NCBI RefSeq assembly: GCF_905147045.1
Contig: NC_065904.1
Coordinates: forward strand, 372,001-436,000
Length of the DNA stretch: 64,000 bases
Direction of reading: 5' to 3'
Origin: Nymphalis io
Taxonomy: Eukaryota; Arthropoda; Insecta; Lepidoptera; Nymphalidae
Shown: positions 11,598 through 21,495 of the stretch, piece after piece
How positions within the stretch are numbered: position 1 is the first letter of the stretch
Layout of the letters: each line of letters opens with the position of its first letter
Made by a program: the position numbers and the translations under genes
Notes under the pieces: model-generated
The model's database searches: none
Seen by the model: only the letters and a program-made list of their open reading frames with translations
What the model was told of the DNA's origin: nothing

Positions 11598-12116
11598 TTA
11601 CACTAGGATATTATTATATATTACTATTTGGAATGATGACATTTGAAATATACTTTAAGCAAGATTCATTCTATTAAGCAATCCTAATGATATCAAATTA
11701 ATATTTGAAGACTGTTGTCTAATGTTTGCGCCGTCTTTCCTTCTTTTCGTTTCCACTTGATACTAACGTCTCAATTACTTTTAATTGACAAACTTTTATC
11801 TAAAGACGCCGATCTCCTCAGTTTTATGCCTTCTGTTAATTTTTCAAACTTCCCTAATTTTATTACACGACGGCATTCAAATCTTAACAGTTCTTGTTTC
11901 TTCCTTTGAGTTATTATTTAAATTCGTTAATTAGAAATATTTTTAATGAATTGAGTTGGTTTTTTTTAATCGTGAATATATTATGTGTCAGACGAAGTTT
12001 TATTCCTCCTACTTCTACTAACTTGCAGAGTAGTATTATAGAAATTTTTAAACCTTCTTCACAGGAATGTCTTATCTAAATGCGCATTTACGGGAATGTT
12101 AAACATCGCTTACATT
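11598..12116. other. AT-rich non-coding stretch
   Basis: Short open frames here have no start context, splice context or family resemblance that I can recognise. Confidence 0.4.
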
Positions 12117-12303
12117 TCCATGCACCACCAACCTTAGGAACTAAGATGATATGTCCCTTGTGCCTGTAATTACACTGGCTCACTCACCCTTTAAACCGGA
12201 ACACAACAATACTAAGTATTGCTGTTTAGCGTTAGAATATCTGACGAATGAGTGGTACCTCCCCAGACAGGCTCGTACAAAGCCTTACCACCAAGTAATT
12301 GAA
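12117..12303 (+). repeat. Interspersed repeat family B, 5'-truncated copy
   Basis: It runs from 'ccatgcaccaccaaccttag' through 'gtcccttgtgcctgtaatta', 'cactcaccctttaaaccgga' and 'ggtacctccccagacaggct' to the terminal ccaccaagtaa. Confidence 0.85.
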
Positions 12304-13273
12304 ATCATTAATTTGATTAAAAAAATTTAAAAATAATAATATGTATTTATATTTCCCATGGTTATTGTAACTTCTATAAGCAATGGAGGTATTCTTCCCG
12401 CGATATCAAACTTGGACAATTTTCTAGACCAATGAATCCGCGATAGACGCAGTTATGATTGTCATTATAATTGCACTCCCCCCTCCACAATTAGTGCTTA
12501 ATGTAGTGGAACATTCCCCTAAAGGGAAATGCCGACTGTGGTCTAGTGGCTCTTAAAGATTCTCAAAGTCATACGGCTCCATTGTTACTGACGATGCGAT
12601 GAGACGTGCTATGGAAAATCTTTTTTTTTTTTTAATTATATCTTATATTCTGACTAAGAGCAATACACGTTATAGTTAAACTCTATGTATTGTCTTTTGA
12701 ATTAGTGAAATTGTTATTATGAGCTAACCAAACCATACAACCTTTTTAATCTACATACTTCTGATATTTATATTAAAGCCGACAGTTTATAATAGGCTAG
12801 AAATAGAACCATGATATTTAAAAAACTCTTTTATTTCATAACACTTTTACGCAATAAGGAAACAACTTCGAAAATTATATATTATTACTGAAGATTTTTT
12901 TTTTGTTTTTTCGCTTCTTCTCTAACTTCTTATAAATTTAATATTTTTGCCTCCCTGTACTAATATATAAACAAACACACACACATCACATGAAAATTCA
13001 TCACTTTAATAAGTAATCCCTTATCCTCTAAGTATATATAAAGTTTGGATTCAGTTTAAAGTACAACTATACACTTGCCATTTAAAAACTCTAACCTGAT
13101 AATGTTTTAAATTGTATCTCGAGTGGGAACGGTCTCCGAGCTCCATTAAAGTTTTAAGAGCGCACCGTCGAGTTCAGTTCAACGGTTTTAAATGTTTTAA
13201 ACTTGACTGTCTTTCAAAGGAGCCTTTTACATTGAAGTGTTTACAATTGTACATTATATTATATATATTACTA
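12304..13273. other. AT-rich non-coding stretch
   Basis: At 12530-12556 the sequence 'gccgactgtggtctagtggc' resembles a tRNA-like SINE head but is not followed by a recognisable body. A somewhat GC-richer segment lies at 13115-13190. No gene is visible. Confidence 0.4.
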
Positions 13274-13601
13274 TATATATAGCCTCTCGGCTCATAGTTG
13301 TTAGAACGCGTGAATCTTAACCGATAATCGTGGGTTCAAACCCGGGCAAGCACCACTAAATTTACATGTGCTTAATTTGTGGTTATAATTGATCTCGTGC
13401 TTGACGGTGAAAGAAAACATCGTGAGGAAACTTGCATGTGTCTAATTTCATTGAAATTCTGCCACATGTGTATTCTACCAACCCGCATTGGGGCAGCGTG
13501 GTGGAATAAGCTCCAAACCTTCTCCTCAAAAGGGAGAGGAGGCTTTAGCCCAGCAGCGGGACATTAACAGGCTGTTATTGTTATTGTTGTATATATAGCC
13601 T
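13274..13601 (+). mobile_element. SINE family A with 12-bp TSD
   Basis: The duplication tatatatagcct is perfect at 13274-13285 and 13590-13601. The first dozen bases of the head are altered (ctcggctcatagttgttaga). The tail is a (gttatt)n repeat instead of the gta-rich tail of other copies. Confidence 0.93.
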
Positions 13602-14562
13602 TAAAACGAATACAGTTACTAATGTATATAATTAGTTTATACTTAATGAAGCCGTCTGGACGTGCAGATGTCATCTAAGGAACAGGTCTGCATATGTCAG
13701 ATGATTAAAAATAAATGACATACATATTCTAAAATAACTTACGGCATATATATTTGTGGTGGGACAAAATGTCAAATGTATTATTTGAAAAATATATACC
13801 TATTAACATATTCTCAGACAGTATAAATTAAAAGTATTTAAATAAGTTTAAGAGTTTATTGCCTACGATTAAATGTTATAATAACGTTTGTGATATGTAC
13901 GTAATTAGGACCAAAGGATAAAAATGTCCAATTTAAAATTATAAGTCGTTAAAAATATTTATTACAATAAAACAAAATATATAATATGACAACCAGTTTT
14001 TTTATTATATTTAATTCTGTCGATACTTTTAGTCGGTTAATTTATGTATAGTCGACTATACGGTTAGAGTATGTGAACCTTAGCGGAAACTTTGCTTGAT
14101 TTGTGTTCATTATTGAGCTCGTACTCAAACATAAAAGAAAACATTGAGAGAAAACCTGCATGTGATGAATTAAAATCTGCCATATGTATCCACTATCCAC
14201 CGACTCGCATCGCTCGGTGGAATAAGCTTTAAGCCTTCTACTAAAAAAAAAGGCTACTGTCGGACTCGGCAGTTTTATACTTACTTTATCATATATATGT
14301 ATGTTTAAGTATGTAAATATAAATAAGGCAGCATCTATAAATACAATTACATTGCTTAGGGGTAATATCATCCCTTTAGGGGTCATCAACTCGCAATAAA
14401 CCAGACGTCATAACGCACACCGCACGACACAGGTGGTTATTGTCGAACATTTCACATTAAGGTATTAAATTGTAGTTATACGTGTATTTATGAAAGCTTA
14501 CGTTAATTGTATTGTTTTTCTTAACCTCCGTATTCTCTATGTTAATAATAAATTTTAGTTTA
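13602..14562. other. AT-rich stretch with a degraded SINE A
   Basis: About 14070-14265 keeps scattered SINE A matches in plus orientation (catgtgatgaa, aaatctgccatatgta, 'cggtggaataagctttaagc'). It appears to be an old copy. No gene is visible. Confidence 0.45.
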
Positions 14563-14884
14563 TAATTAATTCTAGCCGAGATGCCCAGTGGTAAGAGCGC
14601 GTGAATCTTAACCGATGATCGTAGGTTCAAACCCAGGCAAGCACCAATGAATTTTCATGTGCTTAATTTGTGATTATAATTCATCTTGTGCTTGACGGTG
14701 AAGGAAAACCTCGTGAGGAAACCTGCATGTGACTAATTTCACTGAAATTCTGCCACATGTGTATTCCACCAACCCGCATTGGAGCAGCGTGGTGGAATAA
14801 GCTTCAAAAACCTTCTCCTCAAAAAGAGAGAGGAGGCCTTAGCCCAGCAGTAGGATATTCACAGGCTGTTACTGTAATTAATTC
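14563..14884 (+). mobile_element. SINE family A with 10-bp TSD
   Basis: The duplication taattaattc lies at 14563-14572 and 14875-14884. The head begins at 14575 and keeps the A and B box regions with small changes. The copy is full length. Confidence 0.92.
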
Positions 14885-15326
14885 AAGATACTAATAGACT
14901 TACTAATCTGAATGCTGACTGCACTCATCTCATTTCTTTATTTATTATCGTATAATTATTATAAAATACTTTATTAATATTTATTGGCACACGAATAATT
15001 ACGGTAACGACTTTAAGTGATATGTGAATTTATATCGCAATGTACAATTTCGATAGTATTAAAAAAATATATATTTAGAATTATGTCTAACTGTTTATTT
15101 TTCAAATAATATTTGTATGAAAAAACAGTAATTCAAATATTTATTTTTAACTTTTTACATAATTCGATCTGAAATGTTTTCCTAGGATTAGATACCTTTT
15201 GTTCACAAGTTCACATTCATGCGGGTGTTTATTTCCATATGTTTTTACTTATTGTACTCAAACGTAAATTTATGTATATTTTATATAATATATTTTAGAT
15301 TGGTTATTTAGAATTATAATATAACT
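14885..15326. other. AT-rich non-coding stretch
   Basis: Nothing is recognisable here. Confidence 0.4.
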
Positions 15327-15545
15327 GGGACATTTTTCACACACGGCCATCTGATCCCAAATTAAGCTTGTACAGAGCTTGAACTATGGAAACCAGACGA
15401 ATGAGATACTACTTATACCATTTTTCTTTTGTAAATACGTAATTATATAGATAATTACACCCAGATTCAGGTCAAAAATACATGTTCATGCACACAAATA
15501 TTTGTCCTGGTGGGAATCGAACCCACAACCTTGTGTAACCTTGTG
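15327..15545 (-). mobile_element. SINE family C, copy 1
   Basis: It shares 'cacggccatctgatcccaaa', 'ttaagcttgtacagagcttg' and 'tatagataattacacccaga' with the copies at 20336 and 31908. The right end, 'gggaatcgaacccacaacct', is the complement of a tRNA-like B box, so the element is read on the minus strand. The outermost part of the head is altered. Confidence 0.85.
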
Positions 15546-18500
15546 TTAACGTTTTAAACTATTTATCCGTCCCGGGTTCGTACTAGAAAAATAACGATTT
15601 AGCCGTTATATAGTTTTATATAATAAGATATTTTAAAATAATGATTACAATAGTAATAATTATCCGTATACAGCCAAGTGATCCGTACCCTAATACATCA
15701 TTACCGCACGCCCCACGTATTTTTTCATGTGTTTATTCAAATGTCCCGTAATATCTCTTGAACTACTGCTCCGAAGTTCGAAACGTATTTTTTTTTTCAA
15801 AAATGACTTATTAATACTTATGCATTTATAATAATAAATCTATTGTTATTATAAACTGTATTTAGTTCCCATTGCATTTTTAAAACCTACGATTTGCAAT
15901 AATTTGATGCATCTTGTAGTTTATTATAGAAAAAACTCGATGCTAACTGAGATGAACGCGCTGTCTTTAATTCGCATCCACGATCCACATTCATCCATCT
16001 GATCGCATATGTTGTCGACGTTCCTACGATGCATGGTTTAAATGTGCTATAAAATGAGCCATTAAGTCACCGCCTTGTTAACTGCCTGCCCATAAAATGT
16101 AATTAGTTTTTAATAAATGGCCAGTATATGTTTTTACAAGAAGAAAAGTATTTTAAAACGATAAAACTTTAATTGAATTTTTCCGGTTTATTTATAGAAT
16201 TTTTATTTTTTTCTTTGCTAACTACATATATTATAATATGTTGGACATTATAAACTTCTCCAAACAAAACATTACTTTTTATAAGCAGAAATATTTATTT
16301 GTTTGTTATAAAAGTGAGAACTTAAATTAACGAATTCATATAAACAATATTATATAATTATGTAACACGTCCTAATTTCAATAATATAATAATAACATAC
16401 ACTTATATACTTGAGGTATTATTTCGCTATATAATATTTATAAAAAACATAAGAACTCAGATTACTTAGATCGCACCTGCGTTAACAGGAAAACTCATAA
16501 ACAAAACCTGTGCGGGAATACGCTGAGATATTAGCAAACTTTTAGCGCCATCTGTTGTCACTTTTCTGATTTATCGTTACAAATAATATGTTCGCGTCTG
16601 CAGCAGATGGCGCTGTTGAGTTGTTTATTGCGTTTTAAGATTTATAGCTGAAGGGGAATGCAACTGAATAAATTTAAAGCTCAGATCATATTCTTTGGTT
16701 TGATAATAAAAGTTATCGAGCAGAATTTAAATACTTTTACCTTGTACAATATGACATTTCAGTTTTAATAATTACTTAATAATTAATTTTTGATTATGAT
16801 AAGATACAAGATTTCGATAAGTATTTATTGTTTATGCAATATAAAAAAAACTCATAGAAAACTGCTTTATATAAATCCTTAAAAAAATCCTATTTTGAAT
16901 ACTATATTGCATAATAATTATTAACTCTGAGGCCTTAAAAATATATACAGATTAAAAACAATAAGGATTACGAAATGTTTGCAAGAATAGTAATTCCAAT
17001 TTTCAGGGTTATTGAACCTTTGAAACTGAGCCTTCCTATCACCTGCGAAGGCTAATTGAATAAATAGTTTTAGTTTTATTATTAGTTATATTTTTGTAAA
17101 TCAATTTTCTTTTCACTTTTCTCGTCCTATCCTATAACTAAGTTATTAGTGGTTAGGTAACACTTTCTACGTAGAATTTATAGCGAAATTAAAAGAAACC
17201 CTGCAGAAACCGCAATGTTCAATAAAACTATATGTATTAAAGTGATGTATATAAAGTTGGTATCCTTTTATTAACATTTATTTGTCTCGTGGCTCTTGAC
17301 AGGTTAACATAAAATGTAAGAAAAAATTAACTACACTTTCTTGTATTTTTAACTATATGTCCAATTGTTTCAAACAACAGGGCCAATAGTATATAACCAC
17401 TAGTGTTACAACATAGCTCAGCAATAAAATAACTGGTAAGTTAATTTAGATTCTATAATATATATATTTTTTTATAAAAGAAGATAGTAAAAGTAAACTT
17501 TTAAAAATTATGACACTTTTGCTGCCATCTATTGTCAAGTTTTAATTCAACTACGGAATTTAAGCATTGTATTTCCAAAATAAAAGTTAAGAGGGCGCTA
17601 CAAAACGAATTTCATAAGAACCCAATAGATGGCGCTAGTTATAATGTTGTTATTTTCCAACAGATGTCGCTATATGTTTGTTCGTTGATAAACAACAAAA
17701 GTAAAGAAAGTTGATGGATCCATTATTATTTTACATTCGTAATAAAAGCAACCTAAGATCTCTGCGAAGGTGTGAAAATAATTTTTGTTCTTCATATTTG
17801 ATTTTTTATCATCTTTTTTGGGCGTGAGAACTGGGCAGGTAGTATATAGAATAATTTGCGTCGTAAAAGCGAACACGGCATAGTTATTGTGCTCGCATCA
17901 CGTTCCGGACAGGGCCTACGTGGCATTTTTTTACGATTACCCAGTGTAATCGCTTTTGTCTTTTAATTGCGTGCGTAATGTCATACCTCAATGGTATCGG
18001 GCAGCGTGTGCTCGCCCGCTAGACAAAGCTATTGAAAACGCGTGCGGAGCTTACATGCATTACAAATCAAATAATATAAATCATAATAATAAAACAGATT
18101 AAGGACTGCAATATTAAATTTAGATATTTTAGTCATTGTTTTCAATATTATTACAAATGAAAAATGAATTTATATACAGGAATAAATTATATATATAAGT
18201 ATGGTTATATATTACAATAAAACAATTCTAGCGTCACTGGTAACAATATTTGTTTAGGTTTTTTTTTCAATCAGAATAATTTATTAATATAAAGTTTTAT
18301 CTAATTATTAATTAGTTAAACATTATCCTTATATAAGTACAACTTAATATCGATAATCTGAATATTAACGCAGCGTCCGAAACTTGTTTACTATCCTCCT
18401 AAACAATCGTTTATTTTAGGAACTACGATTACTATTCAAAAATATATTAGACATTCAAATATTTAAAAATTATCAAGGGTTAGTATCAGTGCGTAATATC

Positions 18501-18660
18501 CATTTAAGTGAGAATAATTATAAGGAACTAAGTAGTTTCACTTTTAAAATTAACTTCTACACGAGATCCAGTAATCATTAATTGCATTTTCTTTCGTTAG
18601 ATATATATTGTAATACATAGTAAAAAGCTTTCCTAAGTAGCTTAGTCTTAATAAAGAGTT
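15546..18660. other. AT-rich stretch with a cluster of agatggcgct motifs
   Basis: No exon or large repeat was recognised. It contains the motif cluster described separately (16544-17671) and a GC-richer segment at about 17875-18060 ('cacgttccggacagggccta', 'gcagcgtgtgctcgcccgct') with no coding signal. Confidence 0.4.
16544..17671. promoter_or_regulatory. Cluster of AGATGGCGCT-type motifs
   Basis: The decamer agatggcgct or its complement is at 16544-16553 (minus), 16605-16614 (plus) and 17627-17636 (plus). Close variants are at 17521-17530 (gctgccatct) and 17662-17671 (agatgtcgct). The first two form an inverted pair with an 11-bp stem. The motif resembles the core bound by insect CTCF (AGRTGGCGC). 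Flanks of the 16544 and 17521 sites are also similar (tttt-agcg-ccatctgttgtca and ttttgctgccatctattgtca), so a shared repeat origin is equally possible. Confidence 0.35.
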
Positions 18661-18799
18661 GAAGTTTATTAAAACAATGTGCTCCGGAATACAAATAAAC
18701 GTTTATTTGCCTTGATGAGATAGATAATCAATGAGCGTTGCAAATACATGACGGCGACAATGCCGTCGTCGGACTTCGCACGTGTGGCTCCGCAGTTAC

Positions 18800-18851
18800 T
18801 ATAAAACGCGAACGACGTCGCGATATTCAGTCGGTATAACGCGATCACGTG
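18800..18851 (+). promoter_or_regulatory. Candidate TATA + initiator core promoter with E-box
   Basis: A TATAAAA box at 18800-18806 lies 29 bp upstream of the A of a TCAGT arthropod initiator (18827-18831, A at 18829), which is the canonical spacing. A CACGTG E-box follows at 18846-18851. The segment 18740-18880 is much more GC-rich than its surroundings. No downstream gene is certain; the first ORF after it is the 33-codon frame at 18887. Confidence 0.4.
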
Positions 18852-18886
18852 ACCCCGCACATATCCATTGATAACCCGGGTATGTT

Positions 18887-18988
18887 ATGAATGGACGCTG
18901 GCTATATTTAGATCGTTTCCACAAACGCATCAGCGCTCATTCACGGCTCAAATGTGTAAAACAGCTCTTTTGTTGTAGCTACGTGTAA
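18887..18988 (+). CDS. Small ORF downstream of the candidate promoter (33 aa)
   Basis: It starts with ATG 58 bp after the candidate transcription start and ends with TAA. The product begins MNGRWLYLDRFHK and is basic (several R, K, H), with no recognised domain, signal peptide or membrane segment. An ATG-TTA-TGA mini-frame precedes it. It could be a translated small ORF, the 5' part of a spliced exon, or chance. Confidence 0.15.
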   Translation: MNGRWLYLDRFHKRISAHSRLKCVKQLFCCSYV

Positions 18989-19142
18989 CATTAAAACGAT
19001 TCTATCTATTGCTACAATATAACTTTTATAGTGAACTATACTGAATTACTTTTATTTATTTGTGTCCTTACATTATGCAAAATCATCATATTCCAGGGAA
19101 GCCTAAGTTAAAGAGAGAATATATGTATGTAGAATAACTATT

Positions 19143-19945
19143 ATGGTGCAAATAAATATATATACAACCGATGATACAAAAATTTTCAAAGTTATAAGAG
19201 ATAACCTGGATTGTATCGAACTCCAAAATGATCTAAATAGGTTAGGACAGTACTGCAAATCTAATGGTTTACAACTAAATTTGGCTAAATGTTGTATTAT
19301 AACATTTTCAAGAAAAAAAATGCAACATTCTTTCAGTTATTCAATGTTTGGTGTTAAATTGCGAAGGGTAACTGAGGTACGGGATCTTGGTGTACACCTT
19401 GATAGCCAACTCGTGTTCGATAAGCATATTGAAAAAATTACTTTAAAATCTTACCAAATGTTGGGCTTCATCTCAAGGCAAGGTACTGACTTTAGAAACC
19501 CTAGTACACACATTATACTTTATAATGCTTACGTTCGGTCACACTTGGAATATGCATCGACTGAATGGAATCCATGTTATGCTAAGTATATTCAAGCAAT
19601 CGAAACAATTCAAAATAAATTTATTAAAAAATAAAATATAAATTTGGTCACGATTTGCCTACTCTACTGTCCTTGAAAACTAGACGAGAACATAGAGACC
19701 AATTGTTTCTATTGAAAATTATTAACAGCCTTATAGATTCGCCTTATCTCCTAAATAAAATATTATTTAACTGTCCTCGCTTAAGTGCTCGGTACAAAGC
19801 CACTTTCGCAACTCCAAATCATCAAACAAATTACAAAAATAGTTTTATAGTAAGATCGTGTAGCAACTATAACGATAAATATAACCACATAGACTTGTTC
19901 AGCGGCGGTCTCGGTAAGTTTAACTCGATACTTAAAAATAATTAG
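19143..19945 (+). pseudogene. Reverse transcriptase C-terminal fragment, frameshifted
   Basis: Frame 1 (19143-19634) starts at the remnant of the YADD active site, which reads YTTDDTKIF with an extra residue. It continues through LNLAKCCIITFSRKK, RDLGVHLDSQLVFDKHIEKI and HLEYASTEWNP, all typical of jockey-clade elements. The frame stops at a TAA in an A-rich run at 19632. A second frame, ending at 19945, continues with KFGHDLPTLLSLKTRREHRD. A one-base change in the A run explains the break. The fragment lacks fingers, palm motifs A and B and the endonuclease, so it is inactive. Confidence 0.85.
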
Positions 19946-20225
19946 ATTAAGATTTGTTATTAACTTTTTTTTTTCCTTTTTCATATTTCACATGATATAA
20001 GTTTGGTTTATATACATTTTTACACTTGTTAGTTTTTTTTTTTTTAATTACCATACATTTAATTTTACTGTTTTATCTCTTTTATATATATGTTCTCTTC
20101 CAGATTAATTATTTGTGGAAACTGTATTGGCATGTGTGTTATTTAAGGTTTATAAGTTTTATGTAATATAAAATATGCTGTTTGTTTCACTTACTTACAA
20201 ATAAATAAACGATAACAACAATAAG
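19143..20225 (+). mobile_element. 5'-truncated jockey-like LINE
   Basis: This is the 3' end of a non-LTR retrotransposon: the end of reverse transcriptase, its thumb and C-terminal region, then a 3' UTR ending in 'acaaataaataaacgataac'. The 5' end is cut at about 19141, directly at the catalytic motif. I could not find a clear target-site duplication. Confidence 0.85.
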
Positions 20226-20335
20226 CGACTGCACACATACACATACAATACACAAACTGAAATTTAATTACGACATAAATGTAAACACGAATTTTTCATA
20301 TGCGATCTATTATATAAATATAATAGTAATATCCT
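20226..20335. other. Short unassigned spacer
   Basis: AT-rich, nothing recognised. Confidence 0.3.
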
Positions 20336-20460
20336 GGGACGTTATTCACACGCGGCCATCTGATCCCAAACTAGCAGAGCTATGTACTATGGAAACCAGA
20401 CAACTGATATACTAAATATACTACTTTTCTTTTGTGAATACATACTTATATAGTTATTAT
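20336..20460 (-). mobile_element. SINE family C, copy 2 (lacks the tRNA-like head)
   Basis: It matches copies 1 and 3 from 'cgcggccatctgatcccaaa' to 'tacatacttatatagttatt' and then stops before the B-box end. On the minus strand this is a 5' truncation. Confidence 0.8.
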
Positions 20461-20606
20461 ATAAATGTTTCAAAATTGGTTAAGAAAATGTCTACAATCT
20501 CACTACTTTAATCTTTATCAAGATATTACAAAATATTGATATTTCTAATATGTCCGCGCTACTGAACACTTTGTAATAACCCTCATGATTTTAATCCTTA
20601 CTTCTT

Positions 20607-20745
20607 TAATATTATAAATGCGAAAGTTCTTTTGTTACGCTTTTATGTCTTAACTACTCAACCGATTATCATGAAGATTGCATACACGGTGTCAGGCGTA
20701 CAGAAAAGGATATTATCTAACCCCTAACCCTTCCCCATACGCGAG
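20607..20745 (+). repeat. Interspersed repeat family E, copy 2
   Basis: It contains 'aatattataaatgcgaaagt', 'gtcttaactactcaaccgat' and gcatacacggtg, aligned with the copies at 2350 and 53720. Confidence 0.6.
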
Positions 20746-20779
20746 CTAATTTTTTATTTTATTTGTGTAATTTAATTTT

Positions 20780-20915
20780 CGCATAAGAGAACGGTAGTTC
20801 TTGCCGAGATCAACATATCCAACTTGCTTATTGCGGTGCTAACTGATAACTTTGAATTAGTCTCGTGAAAAAATTAAAAGCCTACTTGAATAAAGTATAG
20901 TTTGATTTGATATAA
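20780..20915 (+). repeat. 3' tail of a non-LTR retrotransposon, second copy
   Basis: The ending 'cctacttgaataaagtatag' and the ttcttgccgag block match the element near 10940. No coding part is present. Confidence 0.55.
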
Positions 20916-21224
20916 CGTCCACGCGAACAACGTGACGTTTTCAAACATACATTAAAGTTAAAAGCAGGCGGTATCAAAGTCGTTACGAGTTAACCAAAGT
21001 TTTATTTTTTTCGTCAAAAAAACTCAACTCGGGTACGGATAAGCATTTTTTTACTTAGAAAAACGTAATTCCGTGTTATTTTTTAATATTCAAATGAATG
21101 CCACCTGCTATTGCATGACACAGACGAATTGATTCACTATTAATATCGTTACAAGGAGGACTGCAACTACCTTAATATATTTATTTTGGACACAAAGAGT
21201 CGATTTCAAGCATTTTCTTTTATA

Positions 21225-21495
21225 AAATAGTTGGACTGTCAAATGGACAGCCTGATGGTAAGTGGTCACCACCGCCTACAGATATTCTTGTTGTAAGAAA
21301 TATTAATCATTCCTTACATCGGCCACGCCCCGCGAACCTGGAACCTAAGATTTTATATCCATTGTGCCTGTAGTTACACTAGCTCACTCACTTAAAACCG
21401 GAACGCAGCATTACTTAGTATGTCTGTTTGGCGGTGAAATATGTGATAAGTGGATGGTACCTACCCAAAGGGACTTGCACAAAGGCCAAGTATTT
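21225..21495 (+). repeat. Interspersed repeat family B, near-complete copy
   Basis: It shows 'cagcctgatggtaagtggtc', 'ttgtgcctgtagttacacta', 'aaaccggaacgcagcattac' and ggatggtacctaccc, ending at gacttgcacaaaggcc. The open frame 21364-21558 runs through it and is not a gene. Confidence 0.85.

Noticed and set aside
11380..11677. Overlapping plus-strand open frames of about 60 codons
   Set aside because: They lie within a full-length SINE A copy. Similar frames recur in the other copies (13379, 41897, 57719), so they reflect repeat sequence.
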